From Rhizobium metallidurans (lineage in GTDB: Bacteria; Pseudomonadota; Alphaproteobacteria; Rhizobiales; Rhizobiaceae): a DNA stretch of 64,000 nt. Positions 16,820 to 23,795 of the stretch are shown one piece after another. Every line of letters begins with the position of its first letter. The stretch's first letter is position 1. The position numbers were made by a program, and so were the translations under genes. Location: the NCBI RefSeq assembly GCF_014196505.1, contig NZ_JACIDW010000001.1:682001-746000 (forward strand). Direction: 5' to 3'. A model generated the notes under the pieces. The model did no database searches, was not told where the DNA came from, and worked only from the letters and a program-made list of their open reading frames with translations.

Positions 16820-17468
16820 CGCGTTTCGAGAGCTTTCACCATCGAACGCCGCTGCCTGGCGGCGTTTTCCGTTGATCGGCAAGACCTCCAGCGCTCCTCG
16901 TTCTCCCTTCGCCTCTACCCCGGCTTGTCCAGGCTTTATCCAAGCAGGCGATGGCACAAGGAATGAGCCACGGCGCGCCGCGTCGTGAACGACACGCGTC
17001 CCTGCATGGGGATGTGGTGGTCGGTGCGAGCGTTGCAGATCAATATCTTGGCCGAAATCGACGTCCCAAATTTCCCCACTCGGAAAACCTCGCCCTACAA
17101 TAAACGCGTCCCGTCATCGGATACCCCGGCAGGCGTGCCGGCGAGGCGGGATCGGCGCGGAGCGTGAGGGTGAGACGCAAAACCTCACGGTCCGGGTCCG
17201 CGGAAAATGATCTCCCTCCGGTGACGGCGGTTTCCCTCGCAAGAGGGTACCGAGTTGAGACCGGACGTGCCTGTGAGGCACACATGGTTCCGCCGCGAAG
17301 TTGGGCGGAAAGGCAGAGAGATCGGAGTCACGGACAAAAACCGCCGAACGGGGCGCTGGGAAGCGCCATACTCTACTTATTCAATCGAGGTGATTTCCAG
17401 CGCCCCGTCCGAGTGAAGATTGGAATGGTTGAGACACGGGTGAGAGGCCGCGTGGGGATTTGGCGTGT
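16820..17468. other. Gene-free stretch with several inverted repeats
   Basis: No reading frame here has a recognisable domain, ribosome site or convincing start. It does contain a run of short hairpins: GTGCCT/AGGCAC near 17270, CCCTC/GAGGG near 17240, and a perfect 12-bp inverted repeat ACGGGGCGCTGG (17348-17359) with CCAGCGCCCCGT (17397-17408). It may encode a structured RNA or hold a decayed repeat; I recognise no RNA family. Confidence 0.35.
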
Positions 17469-17714
17469 CTAGCGGGAGGCTTGTGGAAAGCCGGCTGCGG
17501 CCTCGATCGCGTAGGTCGAGTAGGCCGGTGGCAGGCGCTCGTAATTCTGCGCCAGCGGATCGACGCGGACGGGCTGGGAGGTCCACAGGTCCTGCTTCGG
17601 CATCACGGTCGTTTGCGAGGGGTCGGCCATGACGACGGAGGCGACCGATGCGGCAAGAATGCAGGCGCCGACGGCGCTCGATATCGCGAATGTCAGTCTC
17701 GCAACTGTGTCCAT
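17469..17714 (-). CDS. Small exported or membrane-anchored protein, unknown function
   Basis: An 81-residue protein with an N-terminal hydrophobic segment (LTFAISSAVGACILAASVASVVMA) that looks like a signal peptide or anchor, followed by a short polar tail (SQTTVMPKQDLWTSQPVRVD, LPPAYSTYAIEAAAGFP). An AAGGAC lies about 9 nt before the ATG at 17714. It follows DUF1236 paralogue 2 on the same strand after 95 bp and may share its promoter. Family not recognised. Confidence 0.6.
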   Translation of the reverse strand: MDTVARLTFAISSAVGACILAASVASVVMADPSQTTVMPKQDLWTSQPVRVDPLAQNYERLPPAYSTYAIEAAAGFPQASR

Positions 17715-17809
17715 CTGTGCATGTCCTTGTCGACGGGGTGGTTCATCGCGCTTGTTCGCGGGTGGTCGGACGCGGCCGCGCCGCGTCCGATGCATAGTCG
17801 GTCGTCCGG

Positions 17810-18208
17810 TCAGTTGATGACCTGGATGACCTTGCGGGACGACGGTTCCACGATCACGCGTTCGTCGTTCACGATGGCATAGGAGTAGTTCGGATCCTCG
17901 GGGATCGGCGTGACCACGACGGTCTGAGGCAGCGCCTGGCCGACGACGATCTTCTCCTTGACGACGACGCGCGCGGTCGGCGCCGGGGCCTGCTGGACGT
18001 AGGTGACGACCTTGCGCGGCGGCGGATCGATCGCCGTGCCGACGACCGCGCCGGCGACGCCGCCGACGGCTGCACCGACAGGGCCGCCCACGATGGCGCC
18101 CGTGACGGCACCGCCCGCGGCGCCATTGACCGTGGAAGACTGGGCAAAGGCAACGCCCGACATGAGGGTCGCGGCGGTCGCCGCGCCGATAATGATCTTG
18201 GAGAGCAT
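17810..18208 (-). CDS. DUF1236 exported protein with glycine zipper (paralogue 2)
   Basis: A 132-residue paralogue of the protein at 16342. Signal peptide (IIIGAATAATLMSGVAFA), glycine zipper (GAAGGAVTGAIVGGPVG and following), then DUF1236 (VVTPIPEDPNYSYAIVNDERVIVEP). ATG 18208 was chosen because AGGAGGAAGAGAG precedes it. Its promoter at 18257-18281 is a full GGAAC-N16-CGTT stress-sigma match with a GGAC-N4-GTCC palindrome 7 nt upstream. Probably an envelope protein of the general stress response; mechanism unknown. Confidence 0.85.
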   Translation of the reverse strand: MLSKIIIGAATAATLMSGVAFAQSSTVNGAAGGAVTGAIVGGPVGAAVGGVAGAVVGTAIDPPPRKVVTYVQQAPAPTARVVVKEKIVVGQALPQTVVVTPIPEDPNYSYAIVNDERVIVEPSSRKVIQVIN

Positions 18209-18256
18209 CTCTCTTCCTCCTTTTCGAGAACGACCGCACTTGGTCGCCGAGCAGAC

Positions 18257-18281
18257 AACGGGCGGGCCAAGTCGCTGTTCC
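18257..18281 (-). promoter_or_regulatory. EcfG-type stress promoter for DUF1236 gene 2
   Basis: On the minus strand GGAAC (18281-18277), 16 nt, then CGTT (18260-18257): a full match to the alphaproteobacterial EcfG/RpoE2 consensus. The expected start of transcription is about 40 nt before the ATG at 18208. Confidence 0.75.
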
Positions 18282-18288
18282 GCCACCC

Positions 18289-18300
18289 GGACCTCAGTCC
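18289..18300. promoter_or_regulatory. GGAC-N4-GTCC palindrome, copy 2
   Basis: The palindrome extends to CCGGACCTCAGTCCGG (18287-18302). Read on the minus strand it ends 7 nt before the GGAAC box of the DUF1236 gene 2 promoter. Confidence 0.65.
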
Positions 18301-18311
18301 GGCATGCACTC

Positions 18312-18323
18312 AGACCAAGGTCC
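18312..18323. promoter_or_regulatory. GGAC-N4-GTCC palindrome, copy 3 (one mismatch)
   Basis: AGACCAAGGTCC, with inner arms GACC/GGTC, ends exactly 7 nt before the GGAAC box at 18331 that serves the two-component operon. Copies 2 and 3 lie back to back between divergent promoters. Confidence 0.6.
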
Positions 18324-18330
18324 GGGGTCG

Positions 18331-18356
18331 GGAACAGCCGCTCCCGCCGGCACGTT
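18331..18356 (+). promoter_or_regulatory. EcfG-type stress promoter of the two-component operon
   Basis: GGAAC (18331-18335), 17 nt, then CGTT (18353-18356): a full EcfG-type match. Expected transcription start is near 18363, giving a leader of about 45 nt before the ATG at 18408. Confidence 0.75.
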
Positions 18357-18363
18357 GAAGTGT

Positions 18364-18394
18364 CAGCAAAGACATTGAATTCGCAGCAAAGACA
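18364..18394 (+). repeat. Direct repeat in the operon leader
   Basis: CAGCAAAGACA occurs at 18364-18374 and again at 18384-18394, a 20-bp period (about two helical turns), between the predicted transcription start and the start codon at 18408. It could be a protein-binding tandem site or a leader RNA feature. Confidence 0.5.
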
Positions 18395-18407
18395 GGGAGT
18401 TCTCGCC

Positions 18408-18590
18408 ATGAGCGACAGTCGAGAGACGTCTTCGATACCCGTTACGGTGAACATGTCGGTCATCGCCCTCGTCGTTTTCCTGTGCGGCGTTCTCTATTTC
18501 TTCGGCCAGGCGATGTCGGGCGGCACTGCCGAGATCAGCAAGAGCGTGGCGGGCGCCCAGATCATCGATACCCGAGACGTCGCGAATTGA
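18408..18590 (+). CDS. Small single-pass membrane protein
   Basis: A 60-residue protein with one membrane helix (MSVIALVVFLCGVLYFFGQAM, about residues 16-36) between a short polar N-terminus and a polar tail. Ribosome site CAGGGAG lies upstream of ATG 18408. It is the first gene after the EcfG-type promoter and precedes the sensor kinase by 75 bp, so it may be a stress-induced accessory of the kinase. No known family recognised. Confidence 0.65.
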   Translation: MSDSRETSSIPVTVNMSVIALVVFLCGVLYFFGQAMSGGTAEISKSVAGAQIIDTRDVAN

Positions 18591-18665
18591 TATCGATGGC
18601 GGCGGCTTCTGGAATTTTTCGAGCCCGGTCCCATCTTCGTCGGACATAGGTTCGACAGGTCGCAT

Positions 18666-20060
18666 ATGCATTGGCTTTCCCACTGGAACACCCGTTCTCT
18701 GGCCGCGCAGTTTTTCATAACGGGAGGCGTGCTCTCCGTCGGGACGATGTTCGCCATCGGCATGCTGTTGACGCAGGTGATCGAGGACGCCGTCATCCGT
18801 CACACCGGCGCGACCACCGCGCTTTATGTCGACAGCGTCGTGGCGCCGGTCCTTCCCGACATGCAGACCGAGGACCTTCTGGAGGAGGGCAGTGCCCAGG
18901 CGCTCGACGAAGCGCTGACGCAGGGCGAGCTCGGCAAGCGGCTGGTCTCCTTCAAGCTGTGGCGCCGGGATGGAACGATCCTCTACTCCAACGAGAAGGA
19001 TCTGGTCGGTCGCAAGTTCCCGGTCACCGACAAACTGCGCCAGGCCTTCGCGGGATCGCTGGTCGCCCGATACGAACAGGCGTCCGACCCCGAAAGCGAG
19101 AAGGAGCGGGAACTCGGCAATCCGCTGATCGAGATCTACAATCCCGTCCTCCAGCCCTGGTCCGGTCAGCCCGTCGCCGTCCTCGAATTCTACGAGACCG
19201 CCGAGGGGCTCGGCGACAGCCTGACGCGGACCAGACTTTGGAGCATGGCGTCGGTCGCGCTGTTGACGGCGATCTTCTTCCTCGCCTTGTCCGCCATCGT
19301 CTTTCGCGGCAGCAGGCTTATCGAAAGGCAACGCGGCGATCTGAAGGGCAAGGTCGCGGAACTATCGGAACTGCTCGGCGAAAACCAGGCGCTGCAGCGC
19401 CGCCTGCAGCGCGCGTCGCAGCGGGCGGCGGAACTCAACGAAAGTTATCTGAGACGGGTCGGCGCCGATCTCCACGACGGGCCGGCGCAACATATCGCCT
19501 ATGCATCGCTCAGGCTCGACAGCGAAATGCTCGCCGATTCCCACACGACGACCGAGGAACGCGAAAAGGAGCTGTCCTGGATACGCTCGAGCCTCGCCGA
19601 GGCGATGGCCGAGATCCGCACGATCTGCCGCGGGCTGGTGCTGCCGCAGATCGACGGCGCCTCGTTCACCGAAATCGTCGAGCGCGTCGTCGAGGCGCAT
19701 GAGGCGCGGACCGGGACCACGGTGGCGGCGGATGTCGACAGCGACGGCTCGGAGGTTTCGACGGCGCTGAAAAGCTGCATCTACCGCTTCACCCAGGAAG
19801 CGCTCAACAATGCCTACCGCCATGGCGGCGGCGTGCGGCAGTCCGTCGAGGCCAGGCTTCGCGACGGCAAGGTCAGGGTGGAAGTGCGCGATCGGGGCGA
19901 CGGCTTCGATCCGAGCGAGGTGCGCCCGACCAGTATCGGGCTCGCGGGTCTGCGCGAACGCATCGACAGTCTGGGCGGACGGTTTGAAATCACCACGGGC
20001 GAGGATGGCACGGTCGTGACCATGAGCCTCGAACCCGTGGAAATGGAGGAGGCATTATGA
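18666..20060 (+). CDS. Sensor histidine kinase, NarX/HisKA_3 type
   Basis: A 464-residue membrane kinase. The first membrane helix (FFITGGVLSVGTMFAIGMLL, about 17-36) and second (about 193-216, MASVALLTAIFFLALSAIVF) bracket a periplasmic sensor of about 155 residues with no family I recognise. A coiled coil (residues about 225-265) leads to the HisKA_3 phosphoacceptor DLHDGPAQHIAY and an HATPase with FTQEALNNAYRHG, DRGDGFDP and GLAGLRERIDSLGG. It is coupled by a 4-bp overlap to the response regulator at 20057 and lies behind an EcfG-type promoter, so general stress should raise its level. Confidence 0.9.
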   Translation: MHWLSHWNTRSLAAQFFITGGVLSVGTMFAIGMLLTQVIEDAVIRHTGATTALYVDSVVAPVLPDMQTEDLLEEGSAQALDEALTQGELGKRLVSFKLWRRDGTILYSNEKDLVGRKFPVTDKLRQAFAGSLVARYEQASDPESEKERELGNPLIEIYNPVLQPWSGQPVAVLEFYETAEGLGDSLTRTRLWSMASVALLTAIFFLALSAIVFRGSRLIERQRGDLKGKVAELSELLGENQALQRRLQRASQRAAELNESYLRRVGADLHDGPAQHIAYASLRLDSEMLADSHTTTEEREKELSWIRSSLAEAMAEIRTICRGLVLPQIDGASFTEIVERVVEAHEARTGTTVAADVDSDGSEVSTALKSCIYRFTQEALNNAYRHGGGVRQSVEARLRDGKVRVEVRDRGDGFDPSEVRPTSIGLAGLRERIDSLGGRFEITTGEDGTVVTMSLEPVEMEEAL

Positions 20061-20680
20061 CCGCAATCACCATTGGCGTGGTCGATGACCACCCCCTGTT
20101 TCGCGAGGGGGTGAGCCGGAGCCTCGCCGAGGTCAGCGATTTCGACGTCGTCGGCGAGGGCGCGAGCGGCGAGGACGCCGTCAGCCTCGCCACCGAGAGC
20201 CGGCCCGACATCCTTCTGCTCGACGTGTCGATGCCGGGCGGCGGGCTGGATGCGATCGCCGAGATCCTGTCGCGGAGCCCCCGGACCAAAGTGCTGATGC
20301 TGACGGCCAACGAGGAGGTCGACACGCTCTCCAGCGCGCTGCAGCGCGGCGCGTCGGGTTACGTGCTGAAGGGAGTGGGCTCACGCGCCCTGGCCCAGGC
20401 CATCCGTCAGGCGCTGCAGGGAACGCGCGTCATCTCGCAGGCCATGTCGGCGAAGCTGGTGGAAAATTCGCTGCGCGGCGCCCAGTCGCCAGCGGGTCAG
20501 CTGACGCCGCGCGAGAAGGAGGTCATGGATCTCGTGGCGGAAGGGCTCTCCAACAAGCATATCGGGCTGCGGCTCGACCTGCAGGAAAAGACCGTCAAGC
20601 ATCACATGACGCAGATACTGCAGAAGCTCGGCGCCACGAACCGGACCGAGGCGGCCATCAAGTGGCGTGACCAGAGCTAG
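20057..20680 (+). CDS. NarL/FixJ-family response regulator
   Basis: A 207-residue regulator. The receiver domain has the acidic pair D10-D11, phosphoacceptor D56 in LLLDVSMPGG and conserved Lys in YVLKG; the LuxR-type HTH is LTPREKEVMDLVAEGLSNKHIGLRLDL with KTVKHHMTQILQKL. The start overlaps the kinase stop (ATGA). As a LuxR-type DNA binder it is the best local candidate to recognise the GGAC-N4-GTCC palindromes at 16.3 and 18.3 kb; this is inference. Its stop overlaps the convergent gene at 20677 by 4 bp. Confidence 0.92.
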   Translation: MTAITIGVVDDHPLFREGVSRSLAEVSDFDVVGEGASGEDAVSLATESRPDILLLDVSMPGGGLDAIAEILSRSPRTKVLMLTANEEVDTLSSALQRGASGYVLKGVGSRALAQAIRQALQGTRVISQAMSAKLVENSLRGAQSPAGQLTPREKEVMDLVAEGLSNKHIGLRLDLQEKTVKHHMTQILQKLGATNRTEAAIKWRDQS

Positions 20681-21189
20681 GGCAGATACTTGTCCAGGCG
20701 GCTGATGTCGGCCGGCTTGGCGGGGCGGTTGCTGATCGTGCGGCCCTTGCCATCCTTGATCACGTATCGGCCACCGGCGACGGATTCGGTGATGCCGTTG
20801 CGGTGGCGCACGCGGATGGAGCCGTCGGCATTTCGCGATGCCTGCGCGCCCGAGGTGGGCGAGGTGCGGCCGCTGCCCGAGCTATCGCTACCCGAGCCAC
20901 CGCTGCTTGAGCCACCGTTACTGCGGCCATCGGCACCCCGGTCCCCGGACTGTCCTGATGACGCGCCCGACGGGCCGCCATTTCCGTTGCCTTTGCCATT
21001 ATTGCCGTTGCCATTCCCTCCACCATTGCTACCGCCGTTCCCGTTCCCGTTCCCGTTCCCGTTCCCGTTCCCGTTCCCGTTCCCGTTCCCGTTCCCGTTA
21101 TTGGCGAACGCCTGGTCGAGCGGCATCAGCGCTGCCGCGGAAAGGCTTGCAGCTATGGCCGTGAGGAAGGAGCGTCTTGAGCGATACAT
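20677..21189 (-). CDS. Tat-exported Asn-Gly repeat protein
   Basis: A 170-residue low-complexity exported protein. The N-terminus has a twin-arginine signal (SRRSFLTAIAASLSAAALM). The mature part begins with about ten Asn-Gly dipeptides and a longer Gly/Ser/Asn-rich disordered region to about residue 110. A conserved-looking C-terminal domain follows (DGSIRVRHRNGITESVAGGRYVIKDGKGRTISNRPAKPADISRLDKYL). The Asn-Gly run is encoded by a perfect hexanucleotide repeat (21037-21096) prone to slippage. Function unknown; the tail could be a surface- or matrix-associated module. Confidence 0.75.
   Translation of the reverse strand: MYRSRRSFLTAIAASLSAAALMPLDQAFANNGNGNGNGNGNGNGNGNGNGNGGSNGGGNGNGNNGKGNGNGGPSGASSGQSGDRGADGRSNGGSSSGGSGSDSSGSGRTSPTSGAQASRNADGSIRVRHRNGITESVAGGRYVIKDGKGRTISNRPAKPADISRLDKYLP
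21037..21096 (-). repeat. Hexanucleotide tandem repeat, 10 copies
   Basis: Ten perfect copies of GTTCCC (GGGAAC on the coding strand), encoding alternating Gly and Asn in the exported protein. Copy number should vary by slippage in steps of two residues without changing the frame. Confidence 0.95.
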
Positions 21190-21295
21190 CTCGTCATTTC
21201 CGTTTTCTGGCCCGTCTGCCGTCTATCGCTGTCTACGTAGAGCGCGGTGTACAGGATCTCCATGTTTTTAGGAAAATCCCGTGGTTCATCGCTGT

Positions 21296-21727
21296 CTACC
21301 GGCTTATGCGCGTCGATAGGATGATTGAGGACAGGGTTCGTTCGACGCCGTTCATCGCGCCGATCTCGTCGATGAGCTGATCGAGTTCGGTGATGGTGGG
21401 CGCCACGATGATGGCGATGAGATCGAACGAGCCGCTGACCGAATGCAGCGTCGTCACGCCCTGAACCCTGCCCAGCGAGGCCACCACCTCCGAGAGCGCC
21501 TTGGGGGCGATCGTGATCAGGATATGGGCGTTGATCAGGCTGGAGGAATATTCCGCCGACAGCCTGACGCCATATCCGGTTATGACACCCTCGCGCTCCA
21601 GCCGTTCCAGCCGCGCCTGGACCGTCGTTCGCGAAAGCGACAGCTTCTTGGCGAGTGCGGCGACCGGGGTCCGGGCGTTTTCCCCGAGTAGCGCGAGCAG
21701 TTCCCGGTCCTTGAGGGTCAGTTGCAT
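21296..21727 (-). CDS. Lrp/AsnC-family transcriptional regulator
   Basis: A 143-residue regulator with N-terminal HTH (DRELLALLGENARTPVAALAKKLSLSRTTVQARLERLE) and a RAM/AsnC ligand domain (HILITIAPKALSEVVASLGRVQGV, SGSFDLIAIIVAPTITELDQLI). It is divergent from the lysine-6-dehydrogenase-like gene at 21865 across 137 bp, so it probably controls that gene in response to an amino acid, lysine being the obvious guess. Confidence 0.9.
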   Translation of the reverse strand: MQLTLKDRELLALLGENARTPVAALAKKLSLSRTTVQARLERLEREGVITGYGVRLSAEYSSSLINAHILITIAPKALSEVVASLGRVQGVTTLHSVSGSFDLIAIIVAPTITELDQLIDEIGAMNGVERTLSSIILSTRISR

Positions 21728-21780
21728 CGGATCCTCGCAATTCGTCGATCTTATACGGCGATCTGACTAGATGGTGGCAT

Positions 21781-21796
21781 CGAAATGACAGTTTCG
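21781..21796. promoter_or_regulatory. Palindrome between lrp-like and dehydrogenase genes
   Basis: CGAAA-TGACAG-TTTCG is a two-fold symmetric site in the divergent intergenic region and a candidate operator for the Lrp-type regulator. Only one copy is seen, so support is limited. Confidence 0.35.
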
Positions 21797-21864
21797 ACGC
21801 TATGAATCAACCAGCCGAAGCTTACACTTATAAGAAACCTATAGGCAAATAGCAGGGGATTTAT

Positions 21865-22968
21865 ATGAAGGTCATCGTGGTTGTCGGCGCCGGGAAAATT
21901 GGTGGCGCGATTGCTCTGATGCTGGCGGACACCGGCAGCTACCGCGTCGTCGTTGCCGACAGGGACGGGCAGCAGCTGGCGAAAATCGACCGCCATCCCG
22001 CGATCTCCGTCACGGCGGTCGATATCGCCGATCATGCCGCTCTCGTCGGTGTGCTCAAGGGCAAGTTCGCGGTGCTCTCGGCGGCGCCCTTCCATCTGAC
22101 CGGCAAGGTCGCGCAGGCCGCGCTGGACGCCGGCGTTCATTATCTGGATCTCACCGAAGACGTGGCCACGACCCGAATGGTCAAGACGCTGGCGGATGGC
22201 GCCGATACGGCCTTCATCCCGCAATGCGGCCTGGCTCCGGGCTTCATCTCCATCGTTGCCAACGATCTGGCGAAGCGGTTCGACAGCCTCGACAGCGTGC
22301 GCATGCGGGTCGGCGCCCTGCCGCAATATCCGTCCAATGCCCTGAACTATAACCTGACCTGGAGCACGGACGGGCTGATCAACGAATATATCGAGCCGTG
22401 CGAGGCCATCGTCGAAGGCAAGCTGATCAACGTTCCCGCGATGGAAGAGCGCGAGGAATTCTCGCTCGATGGCGTGACCTACGAGGCCTTCAACACGTCG
22501 GGTGGCCTCGGCACATTGGCGGAGACGCTGCAGGGCCGGGTTCGCACGATGAACTACAGGACGATCCGCTATCCCGGTCATCAGGCGATCATCAAGGCGC
22601 TTCTCCACGATCTCAACCTGAAGAACCGCCGCGACGTGCTGAAGGATCTGTTCGAGAACGCGCTGCCCGCCACCATGCAGGACGTCGTCGTCGTCTTCGT
22701 GACCGTCTGCGGCTGGAAGGACGGCCGGTATCTGCAGGAAACCTATGCCAACAAGGTCTATGCGGGCATGGTTGCGGACAAGCGGATGAGCGCGATCCAG
22801 ATCACCACGGCGGCAGGCATCACGGCGGTCCTCGACCTGCTGGCGGATGGAAAGCTGCCTCAGAAGGGTTTCGTGCGCCAGGAAGAGATCTCGCTCGACG
22901 ATTTCCTCGCCAACCGCTTCGGCCGCGCCTACGGCGTCGAGCCGGCCAAGCGCCGGGAAACCGCCTAA
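21865..22968 (+). CDS. Saccharopine dehydrogenase-fold enzyme, probably L-lysine 6-dehydrogenase
   Basis: A 367-residue NAD(P)-dependent enzyme. The Rossmann start MKVIVVVGAGKIGGAIALML and the later CGLAPGFISIVANDL and MNYRTIRYPGH motifs are those of the saccharopine dehydrogenase/lysine 6-dehydrogenase family. Lysine 6-dehydrogenase oxidatively deaminates the epsilon amine to allysine, which cyclises to piperideine-6-carboxylate. A saccharopine reductase is the main alternative. AGGGGATTT precedes ATG 21865. The divergent Lrp regulator supports a role in amino-acid catabolism. Confidence 0.8.
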   Translation: MKVIVVVGAGKIGGAIALMLADTGSYRVVVADRDGQQLAKIDRHPAISVTAVDIADHAALVGVLKGKFAVLSAAPFHLTGKVAQAALDAGVHYLDLTEDVATTRMVKTLADGADTAFIPQCGLAPGFISIVANDLAKRFDSLDSVRMRVGALPQYPSNALNYNLTWSTDGLINEYIEPCEAIVEGKLINVPAMEEREEFSLDGVTYEAFNTSGGLGTLAETLQGRVRTMNYRTIRYPGHQAIIKALLHDLNLKNRRDVLKDLFENALPATMQDVVVVFVTVCGWKDGRYLQETYANKVYAGMVADKRMSAIQITTAAGITAVLDLLADGKLPQKGFVRQEEISLDDFLANRFGRAYGVEPAKRRETA

Positions 22969-22977
22969 GTCCCTCTC

Positions 22978-23538
22978 TTATTCGGCAGCGATCGCCGTTG
23001 GGATCGAGCGGCCGCGCAGCAGCGCGGTCGCTTGCGCGAGAGCTTGTTCGATGCGGCCGGTGATGGCGGGCGAGGGGGCTCCGTCGGTGAAATCCCGGCT
23101 TGATGCGTAGACGGCGGTCGGGACGACGAAGGCTTCGAAGAAGGCAAACAGCGGACGAAGCTGGTGTTCGACCATCAGCGCGTGCCGGTCGCCACCGCCG
23201 GTCGCCGTGAGAATGATCGGCTTGCCGCGCAGGTCGGCTGGATCGAGCAGATCGATCACATGCTTGAACAGGCCGGTGAAACTTCCCTTGTAGGTCGGCG
23301 ATCCGATGACGAGGGCATCCGCCTCGATGATGGTCCTGACGATGGTTTGCGCCTTCGGATCGAGGTCGGTAACCGCCCGCGCCGCGGCCAGCGCCGGGCC
23401 GAAGTCTTCCACATCGAACACTTCGTGCGTCAAGCCGGCGCGCTCGGCAAGCGATGCCGTCACGCTGTCGACAAAGCGTCTGGTGCTGGAGGGGCGGGTT
23501 ATGTTTCCCGAGAAGCCGACGATCAGGCCGTTGCTCAT
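22978..23538 (-). CDS. NADPH-dependent FMN reductase (MsuE-like)
   Basis: A 186-residue flavodoxin-like reductase. The N-terminal phosphate-binding loop GFSGNITRPSSTR and GSPTYKGSFTGLFKHVIDLL are characteristic of the NADPH:FMN reductase family that includes MsuE and SsuE. It would supply reduced FMN to two-component flavin monooxygenases such as those for alkanesulfonates, but no monooxygenase gene lies beside it. ATG 23538 follows AAAGGAAA; a GTG at 23553 overlaps that ribosome site and is less likely. Confidence 0.87.
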   Translation of the reverse strand: MSNGLIVGFSGNITRPSSTRRFVDSVTASLAERAGLTHEVFDVEDFGPALAAARAVTDLDPKAQTIVRTIIEADALVIGSPTYKGSFTGLFKHVIDLLDPADLRGKPIILTATGGGDRHALMVEHQLRPLFAFFEAFVVPTAVYASSRDFTDGAPSPAITGRIEQALAQATALLRGRSIPTAIAAE

Positions 23539-23795
23539 CAAATTTCCTTTCACGGGTGCGGATGCTTCATGTCGGGCATGCAGGCGTCCTTGTTCCGGCG
23601 GTCAGTTCATGGCTTCAGCCTATCAGGGCGCAGCGCTGGCGAAAGATTGCTTATTCTTTTTCTATCATTTTTGTAGATTATTTTTTCGAAATTTTCGCGG
23701 CGGTTCGGGTTGGTGATCAATCCCTCATGAACTTGCGCCGCATCGCCTCGTCGTGAGAGAAGGGGCGCACCATTCACACACCGGGGATATCGTCT

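Noticed and set aside
17040..17472. Short open frames on both strands in the gene-free stretch (81 and 102 codons)
   Set aside because: No domain, ribosome site or conserved-looking sequence; they overlap each other on opposite strands.
21037..21096. Ten GGAAC boxes on the minus strand that mimic EcfG -35 elements
   Set aside because: They are part of the GGGAAC coding repeat for Asn-Gly dipeptides and no CGTT lies at the right distance.
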